Shown here one piece after another: positions 18,955-26,990 of a stretch of DNA of 64,000 nt (position 1 is the stretch's first letter; every line of letters starts with the position of its first letter). A model generated the notes under the pieces. The model did no database searches. It was not told the origin of the DNA and saw only the letters and a list, made by a program, of their open reading frames with translations. Made by a program: the position numbers and the translations under genes. This DNA is from an uncultured SAR86 cluster bacterium (GTDB lineage: Bacteria; Pseudomonadota; Gammaproteobacteria; Magnimaribacterales; D2472). The stretch spans positions 1-64,000 of the forward strand of contig CACEBI010000001.1 of the NCBI GenBank assembly GCA_902557705.1, written 5' to 3'.

Positions 18955-19550
18955 TTTCTTTTATTTGCTAGCTTTATTACTGTCATATACAACAGTGGCG
19001 GCAATATAATCCATGGAAGCTGGGTTTGAAACATCACAGATCTTCCGTTGAATTCAAAAATAAGCGGGTTATAAACATTTCCTGTCGGAATTAAAGGTGC
19101 CCATGATAAATTCTTCCCTTCACTTAGCTGGTCATAATAAAGAAAAAGCTCTACTAGAAGATTTTGTCCGATGCACCAGGCTAGTAAAATAAGAAATGGC
19201 CCCCAACGCCACTTTAAAAAAATGCTTTGTTCTTTATTGTTAAGCGCCCACATTAAATACAGTCCACCTAGGCACACTGTCCCAGCATCTGCCAGTGAAT
19301 TGAGAATCCAATTAAGATGAAGTGGAATCCATTGGTTGAGGACATCAGCTCTTCTTTCAATCACAGACTCGCCATTAATAAGCCCATAGGTAAACCAGAT
19401 TTCCCAACCTAAAGCACATACTATAAACGAACCAACATATATTATGGGTACCCAGTCTGGTAATTGAGATCGATATTTCATAAACAGAATTATCGGTAGT
19501 ATAGAGCTTGCATAAACTACAAAAATGAATCGGATTTCCTCAAAAGACAT
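18951..19550 (-). CDS. Membrane protein of unknown function
   Basis: The 199 residues contain five or six hydrophobic segments (about 8-24, 34-55, 82-104, 115-136 and 172-192). The polar parts include WIPLHLNWILNSLADAG and PLIFEFNGRSVMFQTQLPWI, rich in tryptophan and reminiscent of small multipass enzymes or sensors, but I recognise no family. Codon usage looks like the neighbours. It is divergent from the MHS transporter, 58 bases away, and convergent with the GFA protein, overlapping it by four bases. A real gene is supported by length, a strong hydrophobic periodicity and the snug fit. Confidence 0.6.
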   Translation of the reverse strand: MSFEEIRFIFVVYASSILPIILFMKYRSQLPDWVPIIYVGSFIVCALGWEIWFTYGLINGESVIERRADVLNQWIPLHLNWILNSLADAGTVCLGGLYLMWALNNKEQSIFLKWRWGPFLILLAWCIGQNLLVELFLYYDQLSEGKNLSWAPLIPTGNVYNPLIFEFNGRSVMFQTQLPWIILPPLLYMTVIKLANKRN

Positions 19551-19608
19551 TTTTTTAAACTAACATACTTCTTTTACTTTATTAAATATTTGGCATACTA
19601 GCTTGAGC

Positions 19609-20931
19609 ATGAACCAGACCAATAACTCAAAATCAAATATGCAAAAAGTTGCACTTACTTCCTTAGCAGGAACTAGTATCGAGTGGTATGACTTCTTTTT
19701 GTATGGTGCCTCAGCTGCGTTAATTTTTCCTACAGTATTTTTTGGAGAAACCACACCATCAACAGCTTTAATTTTATCTTTATTGACTTTTGCGGCTGGA
19801 TTTATTGCAAGACCTATTGGAGGAATAATATTTGGTCATTATGGAGATAGGGTTGGAAGAAAAAAAACACTAGTTATTGCATTGGTTTTAATGGGGGTAT
19901 CTTCAACTCTTATCGGCTTGCTTCCAACTTATGCAATGATTGGCGTTGCAGCTCCAATACTATTAACAACTTTGCGTTTTGCTCAAGGTTTAGCAATTGG
20001 AGGTCAATGGGGTGGCGCTATGCTTTTAGTTACTGAAAGCGCTCCTGCAAATCAAAGAGGATATTATGGGGCTTTTGCTCAAGCAGGAGTTCCTGTGGGA
20101 GTTATTTTGGCTAACTTAGCTTTCATTGTTACAAGTTCAATGGTTTCTGAAGAATCATTTTTTGCATGGGGTTGGAGAATTCCATTTTTAGCAAGCGCTA
20201 TCCTAATCGGTATTAGTATGTATATTCAACTAAACCTAGAGGATACAAAAGCTTTCAAAGAACTAGAGGCGTCTAGAAAAGTTGGCACAAGTGTTGAAAT
20301 CAAAAGTTCGCCTATCATTGAAGCGATAAAAAAATATCCATCTAAAATAGTTCTTGCAGCAGGGGCATTTTTGTCTATTCAGGTTACTTTTTATATCCTA
20401 ATAGCTTTTCTTCTTGCTTATGGTGTCGCTAGTGCTGAAGTTACAAGAGATGATATGTTGATTGCTGTTTTGATTGGTTCAGGAATAATGATTCCTTTTC
20501 AATTCTTCTTTTCAGCCTATTCAGATAGACATGGAAGAAGAGGAGTATTTATGCTTGGAGCAATTCTTACTGCTGTATGGAGTTTTGCAATATTCCCCTT
20601 AGTTGATACAGGTAATTTTTGGTTAATAGTTTTGGCTATAAGTCTTGGATTAGTTTTTGTTTCAATGATGTATGGCCCACAGGCTGCATTTTTTACTGAA
20701 CTTTTTAGTACTGAAGTCAGATACTCTGGAGCAACGTTGGGCTATCAATTTGGAGCCATACTGGGTGGGGCATTTGCTCCTACAATAGCAGCTTTACTAT
20801 GGAATGATTTCGGGATTATTTGGGTTTCAGTTTATATAGCTTTTGCCTCATTATTAACTTTAATATCGGTATTATCTTTAACAGAAACTTATCAAAGCGA
20901 TTTAAATCAAGATTCTATTGAAAAGCTATAG
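19609..20931 (+). CDS. MFS transporter of the metabolite:proton symporter (MHS) family
   Basis: Inner-membrane carrier with 12 predicted helices, 440 residues. The family signatures are GTSIEWYDFFLYG near the N-terminus, the loop GHYGDRVGRKKTL between helices 2 and 3, and RFAQGLAIGGQWGGAMLLVTE. MHS members (ShiA, ProP, KgtP and others) import organic acids, betaines or shikimate; the substrate here is unknown. I start at ATG 19609. A TTG at 19603, two codons upstream, is equally open but unnecessary. It lies just before the TPP riboswitch, but the riboswitch is downstream and does not control it. Confidence 0.88.
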   Translation: MNQTNNSKSNMQKVALTSLAGTSIEWYDFFLYGASAALIFPTVFFGETTPSTALILSLLTFAAGFIARPIGGIIFGHYGDRVGRKKTLVIALVLMGVSSTLIGLLPTYAMIGVAAPILLTTLRFAQGLAIGGQWGGAMLLVTESAPANQRGYYGAFAQAGVPVGVILANLAFIVTSSMVSEESFFAWGWRIPFLASAILIGISMYIQLNLEDTKAFKELEASRKVGTSVEIKSSPIIEAIKKYPSKIVLAAGAFLSIQVTFYILIAFLLAYGVASAEVTRDDMLIAVLIGSGIMIPFQFFFSAYSDRHGRRGVFMLGAILTAVWSFAIFPLVDTGNFWLIVLAISLGLVFVSMMYGPQAAFFTELFSTEVRYSGATLGYQFGAILGGAFAPTIAALLWNDFGIIWVSVYIAFASLLTLISVLSLTETYQSDLNQDSIEKL

Positions 20932-20964
20932 CACAAGAATTTAAAAACTTATATCATTATATTT

Positions 20965-21049
20965 AACTGCAAAGGGGTGGCTTAGCCTGAGATCTTTTGA
21001 AAAGAAACTCTTTGAACCTGATCCATACAATAATGGCGGAGGAATTGCA
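20965..21049 (+). promoter_or_regulatory. TPP (thiamine pyrophosphate) riboswitch
   Basis: The conserved THI-box core is easy to read: GGGGTGGCTTAGCCTGAGAT (20974-20993), then TTTGAACCTGATC (21011-21023) and the closing GGCGGAGGAA. The outer helix P1 pairs TGCAA (20968-20972) with TTGCA (21045-21049), and the last paired base is the A of the downstream start codon. The Shine-Dalgarno GGAGGA (21038-21043) is also inside the aptamer. Thiamine pyrophosphate binding would therefore hide the ribosome site of the receptor gene, which implies translational control without a separate expression platform. Confidence 0.95.
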
Positions 21050-23142
21050 TGAATACCATTAAAACTTATTTTTTTCTTTTTTTCTTTTCAATTTTTTTAG
21101 TTTCATCTGATGTTGAAGAGGTTATTGTTCAAGGTGACTGGAGAGACACAAAGTTAATTGAAGAGGACTCAAGTGTATTAGTACTAACCTCAAAAGAAAT
21201 TGATTCTGCTCCAACAAAACATTTCGAGAATTTATCTTATCTAATACCAAACTTAAACTTTGCAGCCAGCGACTCAAGAGCAAGGCATTTTCAAATAAGG
21301 GGAATCGGCGAAAGATCTGGCTATGAAAGGACGCCAAATTCAGCAGTTGGTTTTTTAATTGATGATATTGATTATTCTGGCCAAGGCGGAATTGCAACAA
21401 CTTTTGATGTTGATCAGATTGAAGTTCATAGAGGGCCTCAAGGTTCAAGAATTGGATCAAATGCTATGGCAGGACTTATTTATATAAAAACTAAAGAACC
21501 AACAGAAGTATTTGAAGGAATTAGTGAAATAACAACAGGCACCTATGGAACATTAAACAGTGGTGTAGCCTTCGGAGGACCATCACAGATTGATGATTTA
21601 ACATACAGAATCGCTTTAAGGAAAGATTACTCAGATGGATTCAGAAAAAATTTATTTTTTGGTAAATCAGATACCTCAAAAAAAGATGAATCTACTTTTA
21701 GGCTTAAAGCAAATTGGAAAGTTAATGCAAAATCAACCTTAAAGGTTTTAGTAACTCAAATAAATCTCGATGATCCTGCTGATATTTGGACAATTGACGG
21801 CAGTTTAAACACTCTTTCTGACAGACCGGGCATGGATTCTCAAAAAACTAATGCTTATGGCATAAAATTCTTTCATATCACAGAAGATTTTGAATTTCAG
21901 AGCTTAACAAGCATGACAGATACCGATGTTGTGCTAAGTTATGATGCAGATTGGGGCAATCCTTCAACTCATTTGCCATATATTTATGATTATTTTTCTG
22001 AGACCTTAAGATTTAGAGAGACTTTTAGTCAAGAATTTAGACTTCTATCAAATAAAGCTGATTTTAATTCCAATAAAAGATATGAATGGGTTGTTGGAAT
22101 GAATTTCTTTGAATCAAATGAGAAAAATTTAAAAAAAGATGATGGCATTTATGGTGACCCATCAGATCCATATAGTCCTTATGTGAGTGAAAGCTCATCA
22201 TCAAGTAAATTTGATATTCAAAACTTTTCTATTTATGGAAATTTAAATTACTTAATAAACGAATCAACAAAAGCTAGCATGGGTCTTCGTTGGGAGAATT
22301 CAGAATCAAAATATTCAGATTCTTTTGGCGAATCATTTAATCCTTCAGATAAAATTTCCGGTGGCAAAATATCCGTTAATAAAATTTTAGATAAAAATAC
22401 AAACATCTTTTTTAGTATTGCAAGAGGATATAATCAAGGTGGTTTCAATTTAAATCTTGGGCTTGATCCGAATTCAAAAAATAGCAATCTTTATTATGAT
22501 CCTGAATTTTTAACTAATTATGAAATCGGACTTAATTCAAAAATTGAAGAATTAAATTTGAATTTAGCTGCTGTAATTTTTCTCTCAGATAGAAAAGATC
22601 AACAGGTTTTAATATCTACTCAAGTAGATCCAAACGATCCAAATGCATTTACATTTTTAACCCAAAATGCAGCAGAAGGAACTAACAATGGAATAGAGCT
22701 AGAAATGGACTTTCAGTTGTCTGAAAACTTAGACATGTTTCTTAATTTTGGTTTACTCAAAACTGAGATTAAAAGTTGGAAATCTCGACCAGAAATTGAA
22801 GGTAGAGCACAAGCTCATGCTCCTGAAAAAAGTTATGCCATTGGTCTCAATTGGTACCCTTCAGAACAGTCAAGTTTATCATTTGATATCGTGGGTAAAA
22901 GTAGCTTTTACTATTCTGATTCTCATGACAACAAATCAAAATCATATTTCTTAACAAACATAAACTATAGTTATTTTCATGGTCAATGGACGTATTCCAT
23001 TTGGGGAAGAAATATATTTGATGAGTACTATTCAACAAGAGGTTTTTACTTTGGAAATGAGGCTCCAAATTTTATTGATACACTTTATGAAAGACATGGT
23101 GACCCAAGGCATCTAGGTGTTACAGTAAGATATGATTTCTAA
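21049..23142 (+). CDS. TonB-dependent receptor, probable thiamine (or thiamine precursor) transporter
   Basis: Outer-membrane active transporter, 697 residues. A signal peptide (about 1-19) precedes a TonB-box-like stretch VEEVIVQGDW, then the plug domain (about 45-160, with RGIGERSGYERTPNSAV and VEVHRGPQGSRIGSNAMAGLI) and a 22-strand barrel ending in HLGVTVRYDF with terminal Phe. No substrate is evident from the protein alone. The TPP riboswitch covering its start codon and the overlapping PnuT-type permease gene make thiamine or a close derivative the likely cargo. Its stop region overlaps the permease start by 11 bases. Confidence 0.9.
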   Translation: MNTIKTYFFLFFFSIFLVSSDVEEVIVQGDWRDTKLIEEDSSVLVLTSKEIDSAPTKHFENLSYLIPNLNFAASDSRARHFQIRGIGERSGYERTPNSAVGFLIDDIDYSGQGGIATTFDVDQIEVHRGPQGSRIGSNAMAGLIYIKTKEPTEVFEGISEITTGTYGTLNSGVAFGGPSQIDDLTYRIALRKDYSDGFRKNLFFGKSDTSKKDESTFRLKANWKVNAKSTLKVLVTQINLDDPADIWTIDGSLNTLSDRPGMDSQKTNAYGIKFFHITEDFEFQSLTSMTDTDVVLSYDADWGNPSTHLPYIYDYFSETLRFRETFSQEFRLLSNKADFNSNKRYEWVVGMNFFESNEKNLKKDDGIYGDPSDPYSPYVSESSSSSKFDIQNFSIYGNLNYLINESTKASMGLRWENSESKYSDSFGESFNPSDKISGGKISVNKILDKNTNIFFSIARGYNQGGFNLNLGLDPNSKNSNLYYDPEFLTNYEIGLNSKIEELNLNLAAVIFLSDRKDQQVLISTQVDPNDPNAFTFLTQNAAEGTNNGIELEMDFQLSENLDMFLNFGLLKTEIKSWKSRPEIEGRAQAHAPEKSYAIGLNWYPSEQSSLSFDIVGKSSFYYSDSHDNKSKSYFLTNINYSYFHGQWTYSIWGRNIFDEYYSTRGFYFGNEAPNFIDTLYERHGDPRHLGVTVRYDF

Positions 23143-23725
23143 TCTTGTTCATTCTGCCTGGATAGAACCAGCGGCGGTTATTCTTGCAATTGCCTATCTA
23201 TTATTAGCCATTAAACAGAACATAAATTGTTGGTTTGCGGCGTTTTTTAGTTCATTATTATATTTCTTTGTGATGTATTCTGCAGGCTTATATATGGAAG
23301 CAGGATTGCAAATATTTTATTGTTTTATGGCTGTTTATGGTTGGACCCAGTGGAGAGTTTCTTTACCAGACAATAAAAAATTTCTTGTAATAACATGGAA
23401 TAGAAACCAACACATTAAAGCAATTTCGTTGATTTTTCTATTAGCATTTGCATCTGGCTGGGCGCTTGAAAAATTTACAAATGCTGCCTTACCTTTTATC
23501 GACTCTCTTACAACTTGGGGAGCAATTATAACGACTTATATGGTCGCGAAGAGGCTTTTAGAAAACTGGATTTATTGGTTTGTAATAGACACAATTTCTG
23601 TGTTTTTATTTTATTCAAGAGGACTATTCTTAACTTCAATATTATTTTTTGTATACCTAATAATTATTTATTTTGGTTATAAATCTTGGACCGAAATGAA
23701 AGATGAAATTGATGCAAAAAATTGA
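23132..23725 (+). CDS. pnuT: PnuC-family permease, probable thiamine transporter PnuT
   Basis: Inner-membrane facilitator with seven or eight predicted helices in 197 residues. The family hallmarks are the aromatic substrate-site stretch FYCFMAVYGWTQW (about 66-78) and the later KRLLENWIYWFVIDTISV. PnuC proteins move vitamin-like nucleosides and depend on a cytoplasmic kinase for trapping. Members under TPP-riboswitch control are called PnuT and take thiamine. Here the riboswitch upstream and the kinase-like gene downstream (23-base overlap) both support PnuT rather than nicotinamide riboside transport. Confidence 0.87.
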   Translation: MISNLVHSAWIEPAAVILAIAYLLLAIKQNINCWFAAFFSSLLYFFVMYSAGLYMEAGLQIFYCFMAVYGWTQWRVSLPDNKKFLVITWNRNQHIKAISLIFLLAFASGWALEKFTNAALPFIDSLTTWGAIITTYMVAKRLLENWIYWFVIDTISVFLFYSRGLFLTSILFFVYLIIIYFGYKSWTEMKDEIDAKN

Positions 23726-24539
23726 TAAAAAAATTGCTTCAGTTGATCACAAAATTGAAATTATTTCATCTTTAAAAATTGATCTAATTTCTCAAATTTT
23801 TCTATGTAATTTTAATGACATTAAATCTGTAATAAGGATTGATTTTGATATACCAAATTGGTTGAAAAAACAAAGAGCTTCAGAATTTCAGATCCTTAAC
23901 TTTTTAAAAACAAAAATTAATAATCAAAAAATTTTATACCACGATTTAGATAGAGGAATTCTAATAAGAGAATTTTATGAAGGTAAAGAAATTTCATATT
24001 CTGATATTAGAAGAAAAGAAAATTTAATTTCTCTTGGTAAAGAAATTAAGAAAGTTCATGAAATAAAAATTGATAATGCTGCAATTAATAATTTTGAAAA
24101 TGCTATAGAAAACTACAGAGAAATTCTTAAAAATAAAACTAAAAATAATTGGTATCTAAATCAAGGTTTCAAAATTTTTGATTCTCTCTCTTGTGAAAAA
24201 GAGCAAATAATTTTTTCCCACAATGATTTAAATCGTCACAACATTTTGTTTAATAAAAAATATTTTTTTATAGATTGGGAGTATGCGTCTGCCAACAGTC
24301 CTTATTTTGATTTAGCTTCAATCATCTCTTCTTATGATTTCAATGATGAGGAGATTGGTTATTTGTTTGATGGTTACAATAAAAATTTTATATTTGATCA
24401 AGAAAAATTAAAAAATTGGGCCAAATTTACTTATTTTTTAGACTACATATGGAGACAATGTCTTGTTGAAACTACAAAACATGATGAAAAGTCACTAAGA
24501 ATAATGGACTTAGAGAGAAATCTAGATATTTTTAAGTAA
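23703..24539 (+). CDS. Aminoglycoside/choline-kinase-fold protein, probable thiamine kinase
   Basis: Kinase of the APH/choline-kinase fold, 278 residues. The Brenner catalytic motif is HNDLNRHN (His173, Asp175, Asn180) and the metal-binding aspartate is in FIDWEYASANSPYFDLA (Asp191). The E. coli enzyme ThiK of this fold makes thiamine monophosphate. In this operon such a kinase would trap thiamine entering by PnuT. The start is uncertain: ATG 23703 or ATG 23712, three codons later; both overlap pnuT. Base composition is even more AT-rich than the neighbours (many AAA/ATT codons). The exact substrate is inferred from context. Confidence 0.8.
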   Translation: MKLMQKIDKKIASVDHKIEIISSLKIDLISQIFLCNFNDIKSVIRIDFDIPNWLKKQRASEFQILNFLKTKINNQKILYHDLDRGILIREFYEGKEISYSDIRRKENLISLGKEIKKVHEIKIDNAAINNFENAIENYREILKNKTKNNWYLNQGFKIFDSLSCEKEQIIFSHNDLNRHNILFNKKYFFIDWEYASANSPYFDLASIISSYDFNDEEIGYLFDGYNKNFIFDQEKLKNWAKFTYFLDYIWRQCLVETTKHDEKSLRIMDLERNLDIFK

Positions 24540-24633
24540 TTTTGTGCAATATTTATCAAGTTTTGCTTATGTTGCGATAATTATTGAGTATTTCACTTCG
24601 ATTTTATGGCTAAAATAGTAAATAATTAACAAA

Positions 24634-24834
24634 ATGGATAAATTTAAGGAAATTCTTACAGATCATATTTCCAATTGGAACATGGTATGGTTTGGTCTAA
24701 TTTTTTGGGGAAGCGTCTTTAATGCTATAGCTGTTCGCTATCAATTTAATGATATTACTATTTATTGTTATATCTTGGGTTTATGTCTTGGCCTTATAGC
24801 AAAGATAAGAGGAACATGGTTATGGAAAATCTAG
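24634..24834 (+). CDS. Small two-helix membrane protein
   Basis: 66 residues with two clear hydrophobic segments (about 17-33 with MVWFGLIFWGSVFNAIA, and 41-58 with ITIYCYILGLCLGLIA) separated by a short polar loop, and a basic C-terminus (KIRGTWLWKI). No family is recognised. Its last 13 bases overlap the desaturase start, an arrangement that usually means translational coupling. The ribosome site is weak. The transmembrane pattern and the overlap argue for a real gene, possibly a subunit or membrane partner of the desaturase, but this is inference. Confidence 0.55.
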   Translation: MDKFKEILTDHISNWNMVWFGLIFWGSVFNAIAVRYQFNDITIYCYILGLCLGLIAKIRGTWLWKI

Positions 24835-25712
24835 AAAAGATTTCAGAAGAATTTTCCTTTGATAAAGAAAAAGAGATCGCTAGAAGTTTCTCAAAAAGGT
24901 TTCAATGGGAGATGATCTTAATTGGAGTTGGTCAAGCAACGGTTTGGCTTTCTCTGTGGCCATTGGTAATTAATGGACATATTTCTTTATTACTTGGTTC
25001 TGTAATTGCAACTATTTGTGCCTGTTTTGCATACCTGCCTTCGCATGAAGCCCAGCATGGTAACTATTCAAGGGGAAATCCAAAAAGACGTTGGATTGAT
25101 TCATTCGTAAGTCATTACACATTAATAACCCTTATGTTCCCTCATGATGTGATGAGAGCTACTCATATGAAACATCATGCTTATACAAATAATCCAGAAA
25201 AAGATCCAGATCATGATACTGCATCTGCTAAATCTATTTGGGAGGTTATTGTTGCCACTCAGGCAGGAACATCAAAATATCAAGCAATAGCTAAAATCTA
25301 TGAAAATGATAAAGCATTCATGAAATCCTTTAATAAAGGTTTGAATATAGGAATGTTATATAGAGTAATTCTTTTAACTTTAGTTGTATTTTTTCCCTTA
25401 GAGACACTTCTATTATGGTGGTTGCCCAGTAAGTTTGGAGTTATTTATCTTTCAGTCTTTTTTAGCTGGTATCCTCATTATCAAACTGAAACAGGAAGAT
25501 ATAAAGATACAAGATTTTGGAGTCACTGGATGCCTAGATATTTAAATCATTCAATGCAACTTCATTTTATACATCATCTTCATCCTGGCATTGGTCATTA
25601 TGATGAACCTAAGGCTATAGAAGCACTAAAACCTTTTTTGGTTGCTAGGGGTGTTCCTGGTGCAGAAGATATTCCAGATAGAGTTAAACATAACCCACTT
25701 ATCAAAGCTTAA
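24822..25712 (+). CDS. Membrane fatty-acid desaturase family protein
   Basis: Di-iron membrane enzyme of the fatty-acid desaturase superfamily, 296 residues from the chosen start. The three histidine boxes are SHEAQHGNYSRG, HMKHHAYTNNPEKDPDH and HFIHHLHPGIGHYDEP, with two pairs of membrane helices between them. Likely roles are lipid desaturation or hydroxylation. The superfamily also includes carotenoid-modifying enzymes, but I see no feature that singles those out. I chose ATG 24822 because GAGG at 24809-24812 is spaced nine bases from it. An ATG at 24816 is too close, and the longer frame from 24765 would read through the small upstream gene. Confidence 0.85.
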   Translation: MENLEKISEEFSFDKEKEIARSFSKRFQWEMILIGVGQATVWLSLWPLVINGHISLLLGSVIATICACFAYLPSHEAQHGNYSRGNPKRRWIDSFVSHYTLITLMFPHDVMRATHMKHHAYTNNPEKDPDHDTASAKSIWEVIVATQAGTSKYQAIAKIYENDKAFMKSFNKGLNIGMLYRVILLTLVVFFPLETLLLWWLPSKFGVIYLSVFFSWYPHYQTETGRYKDTRFWSHWMPRYLNHSMQLHFIHHLHPGIGHYDEPKAIEALKPFLVARGVPGAEDIPDRVKHNPLIKA

Positions 25713-25790
25713 CTTTCTAATATTTTTCTTGTTTTTTTAAATAATTTCTGTTCTAGTAAAAGTTGAATTATTTACATAAAGGGGGAGTTT

Positions 25791-26987
25791 ATGAAAGTAT
25801 TATGCGTTTTATACGATGATCCAAAAACTGGCATGCCCGAAAAGTATGCTCGAGACGATTTACCAAAAATTGATAAGTATCCAGATGGGATGACATTGCC
25901 ATCTCCGAAGGGTATTGATTTTACTCCAGGAGAATTACTTGGATGTGTTTCAGGAGAATTGGGTCTTAGAAAATTTCTTGAAGATGCTGGACATACATTG
26001 GTAGTTACATCTGACAAAGATGGTGAAGGATGTGAGGCAGATAGAGAATTAGTTGACGCTGATATCGTTATATCTCAACCATTCTTTCCTTATTATTTAA
26101 CTCGCGAAAAGATGGAAACTGCTCCAAATCTTAAGATGGCTATAACTGCTGGAATTGGTTCAGATCACGTTGATCTTCAAGGTGCCATGGACCACAACAT
26201 AGATGTTGTGGAGGTGACATACTGTAATTCGAGATCAGTTGCAGAGCATATTGTTATGATGATTCTTTCAATGGTAAGGGATTACCACAATCAACATAGA
26301 ATAGTTAATGAGGGTGGTTGGAATATAGCTGACGCTGTTCAAAGATCATATGATGTTGAGGGTATGCATGTAGGAACTGTAGCTGCAGGAAGAATAGGTA
26401 TCGACATGTTAAGAAAAATGAAACCTTTTGATGTTCATCTGCATTACTTTGATATACATAAATTACCAGATGAAGTCGAGGCAGAACTAAATCTTACTTA
26501 TCATGATTCTGTTGAATCTTTAGTTGCTGTTTGTGATGTGGTTAATATTAGTTGTCCACTTCATCCAAAGACAGAGCACTTATTTAATGATGAGATGATC
26601 GCAAAAATGAAACGCGGTGCTTATATTGTTAACACTGCTAGAGGAAAGATTTGTGATAAAGATGCAATTGCAAGAGCTTTAGAATCTGGCCAGTTAAGCG
26701 GTTACGCTGGAGATGTTTGGTTCCCGCAACCAGCTCCTAATGATCATGTTTGGAGAACAATGCCTAATCATGGTATGACTCCTCATACTTCTGGAACATC
26801 ATTATCCGCTCAAGCCAGGTATGCTGCTGGTGTAAGAGAAATACTTGAGTGTTTCTTTTCTGGAGAGCCAATTAGAGAGCCATATTTAATTGTTAAAGAC
26901 GGTGATCTTGCAGGAATGGGAGCTCACTCTTATACAAAAGGTACAGCAACCGACGGATCTGAAGAAGCTGCAAATTATAAAAAATAA
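25791..26987 (+). CDS. fdh: NAD-dependent formate dehydrogenase
   Basis: Oxidises formate to CO2 with NAD+ in the cytoplasm without molybdenum or tungsten. The 398 residues align along the full length with the Pseudomonas sp. 101 enzyme as I remember it. The catalytic set is visible: TAGIGSDHVDL, TYCNSRSVAEH (Asn), the NAD fold GTVAAGRIG, the arginine in IVNTARGKICD, glutamine in WFPQPAPNDH and histidine in GMTPHTSGT. The C-terminal GAHSYTKGTATDGSEEA tail is also of that type. A strong ribosome site, AAAGGGGGAG, precedes the ATG. It points at the ten-gene dehalogenase unit and ends three bases from it. Formate could come from C1 or degradation reactions. Confidence 0.96.
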   Translation: MKVLCVLYDDPKTGMPEKYARDDLPKIDKYPDGMTLPSPKGIDFTPGELLGCVSGELGLRKFLEDAGHTLVVTSDKDGEGCEADRELVDADIVISQPFFPYYLTREKMETAPNLKMAITAGIGSDHVDLQGAMDHNIDVVEVTYCNSRSVAEHIVMMILSMVRDYHNQHRIVNEGGWNIADAVQRSYDVEGMHVGTVAAGRIGIDMLRKMKPFDVHLHYFDIHKLPDEVEAELNLTYHDSVESLVAVCDVVNISCPLHPKTEHLFNDEMIAKMKRGAYIVNTARGKICDKDAIARALESGQLSGYAGDVWFPQPAPNDHVWRTMPNHGMTPHTSGTSLSAQARYAAGVREILECFFSGEPIREPYLIVKDGDLAGMGAHSYTKGTATDGSEEAANYKK

Positions 26988-26990
26988 TTT

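Noticed and set aside
19609-20931. MHS transporter as part of the thiamine operon
   Set aside because: It lies upstream of the riboswitch, which acts only on the downstream receptor gene, and its family transports organic acids or betaines.
24822-25712. Desaturase-family gene as a carotenoid/retinal enzyme serving proteorhodopsin
   Set aside because: The histidine boxes fit general fatty-acid desaturases; there are no crt or blh genes nearby and proteorhodopsin is 19 kb away.
18589-26987. A formaldehyde oxidation pathway made of the GFA protein and formate dehydrogenase
   Set aside because: The genes are 7 kb apart in separate units, GFA-fold proteins mostly lack that activity, and no S-hydroxymethylglutathione dehydrogenase or hydrolase is present.
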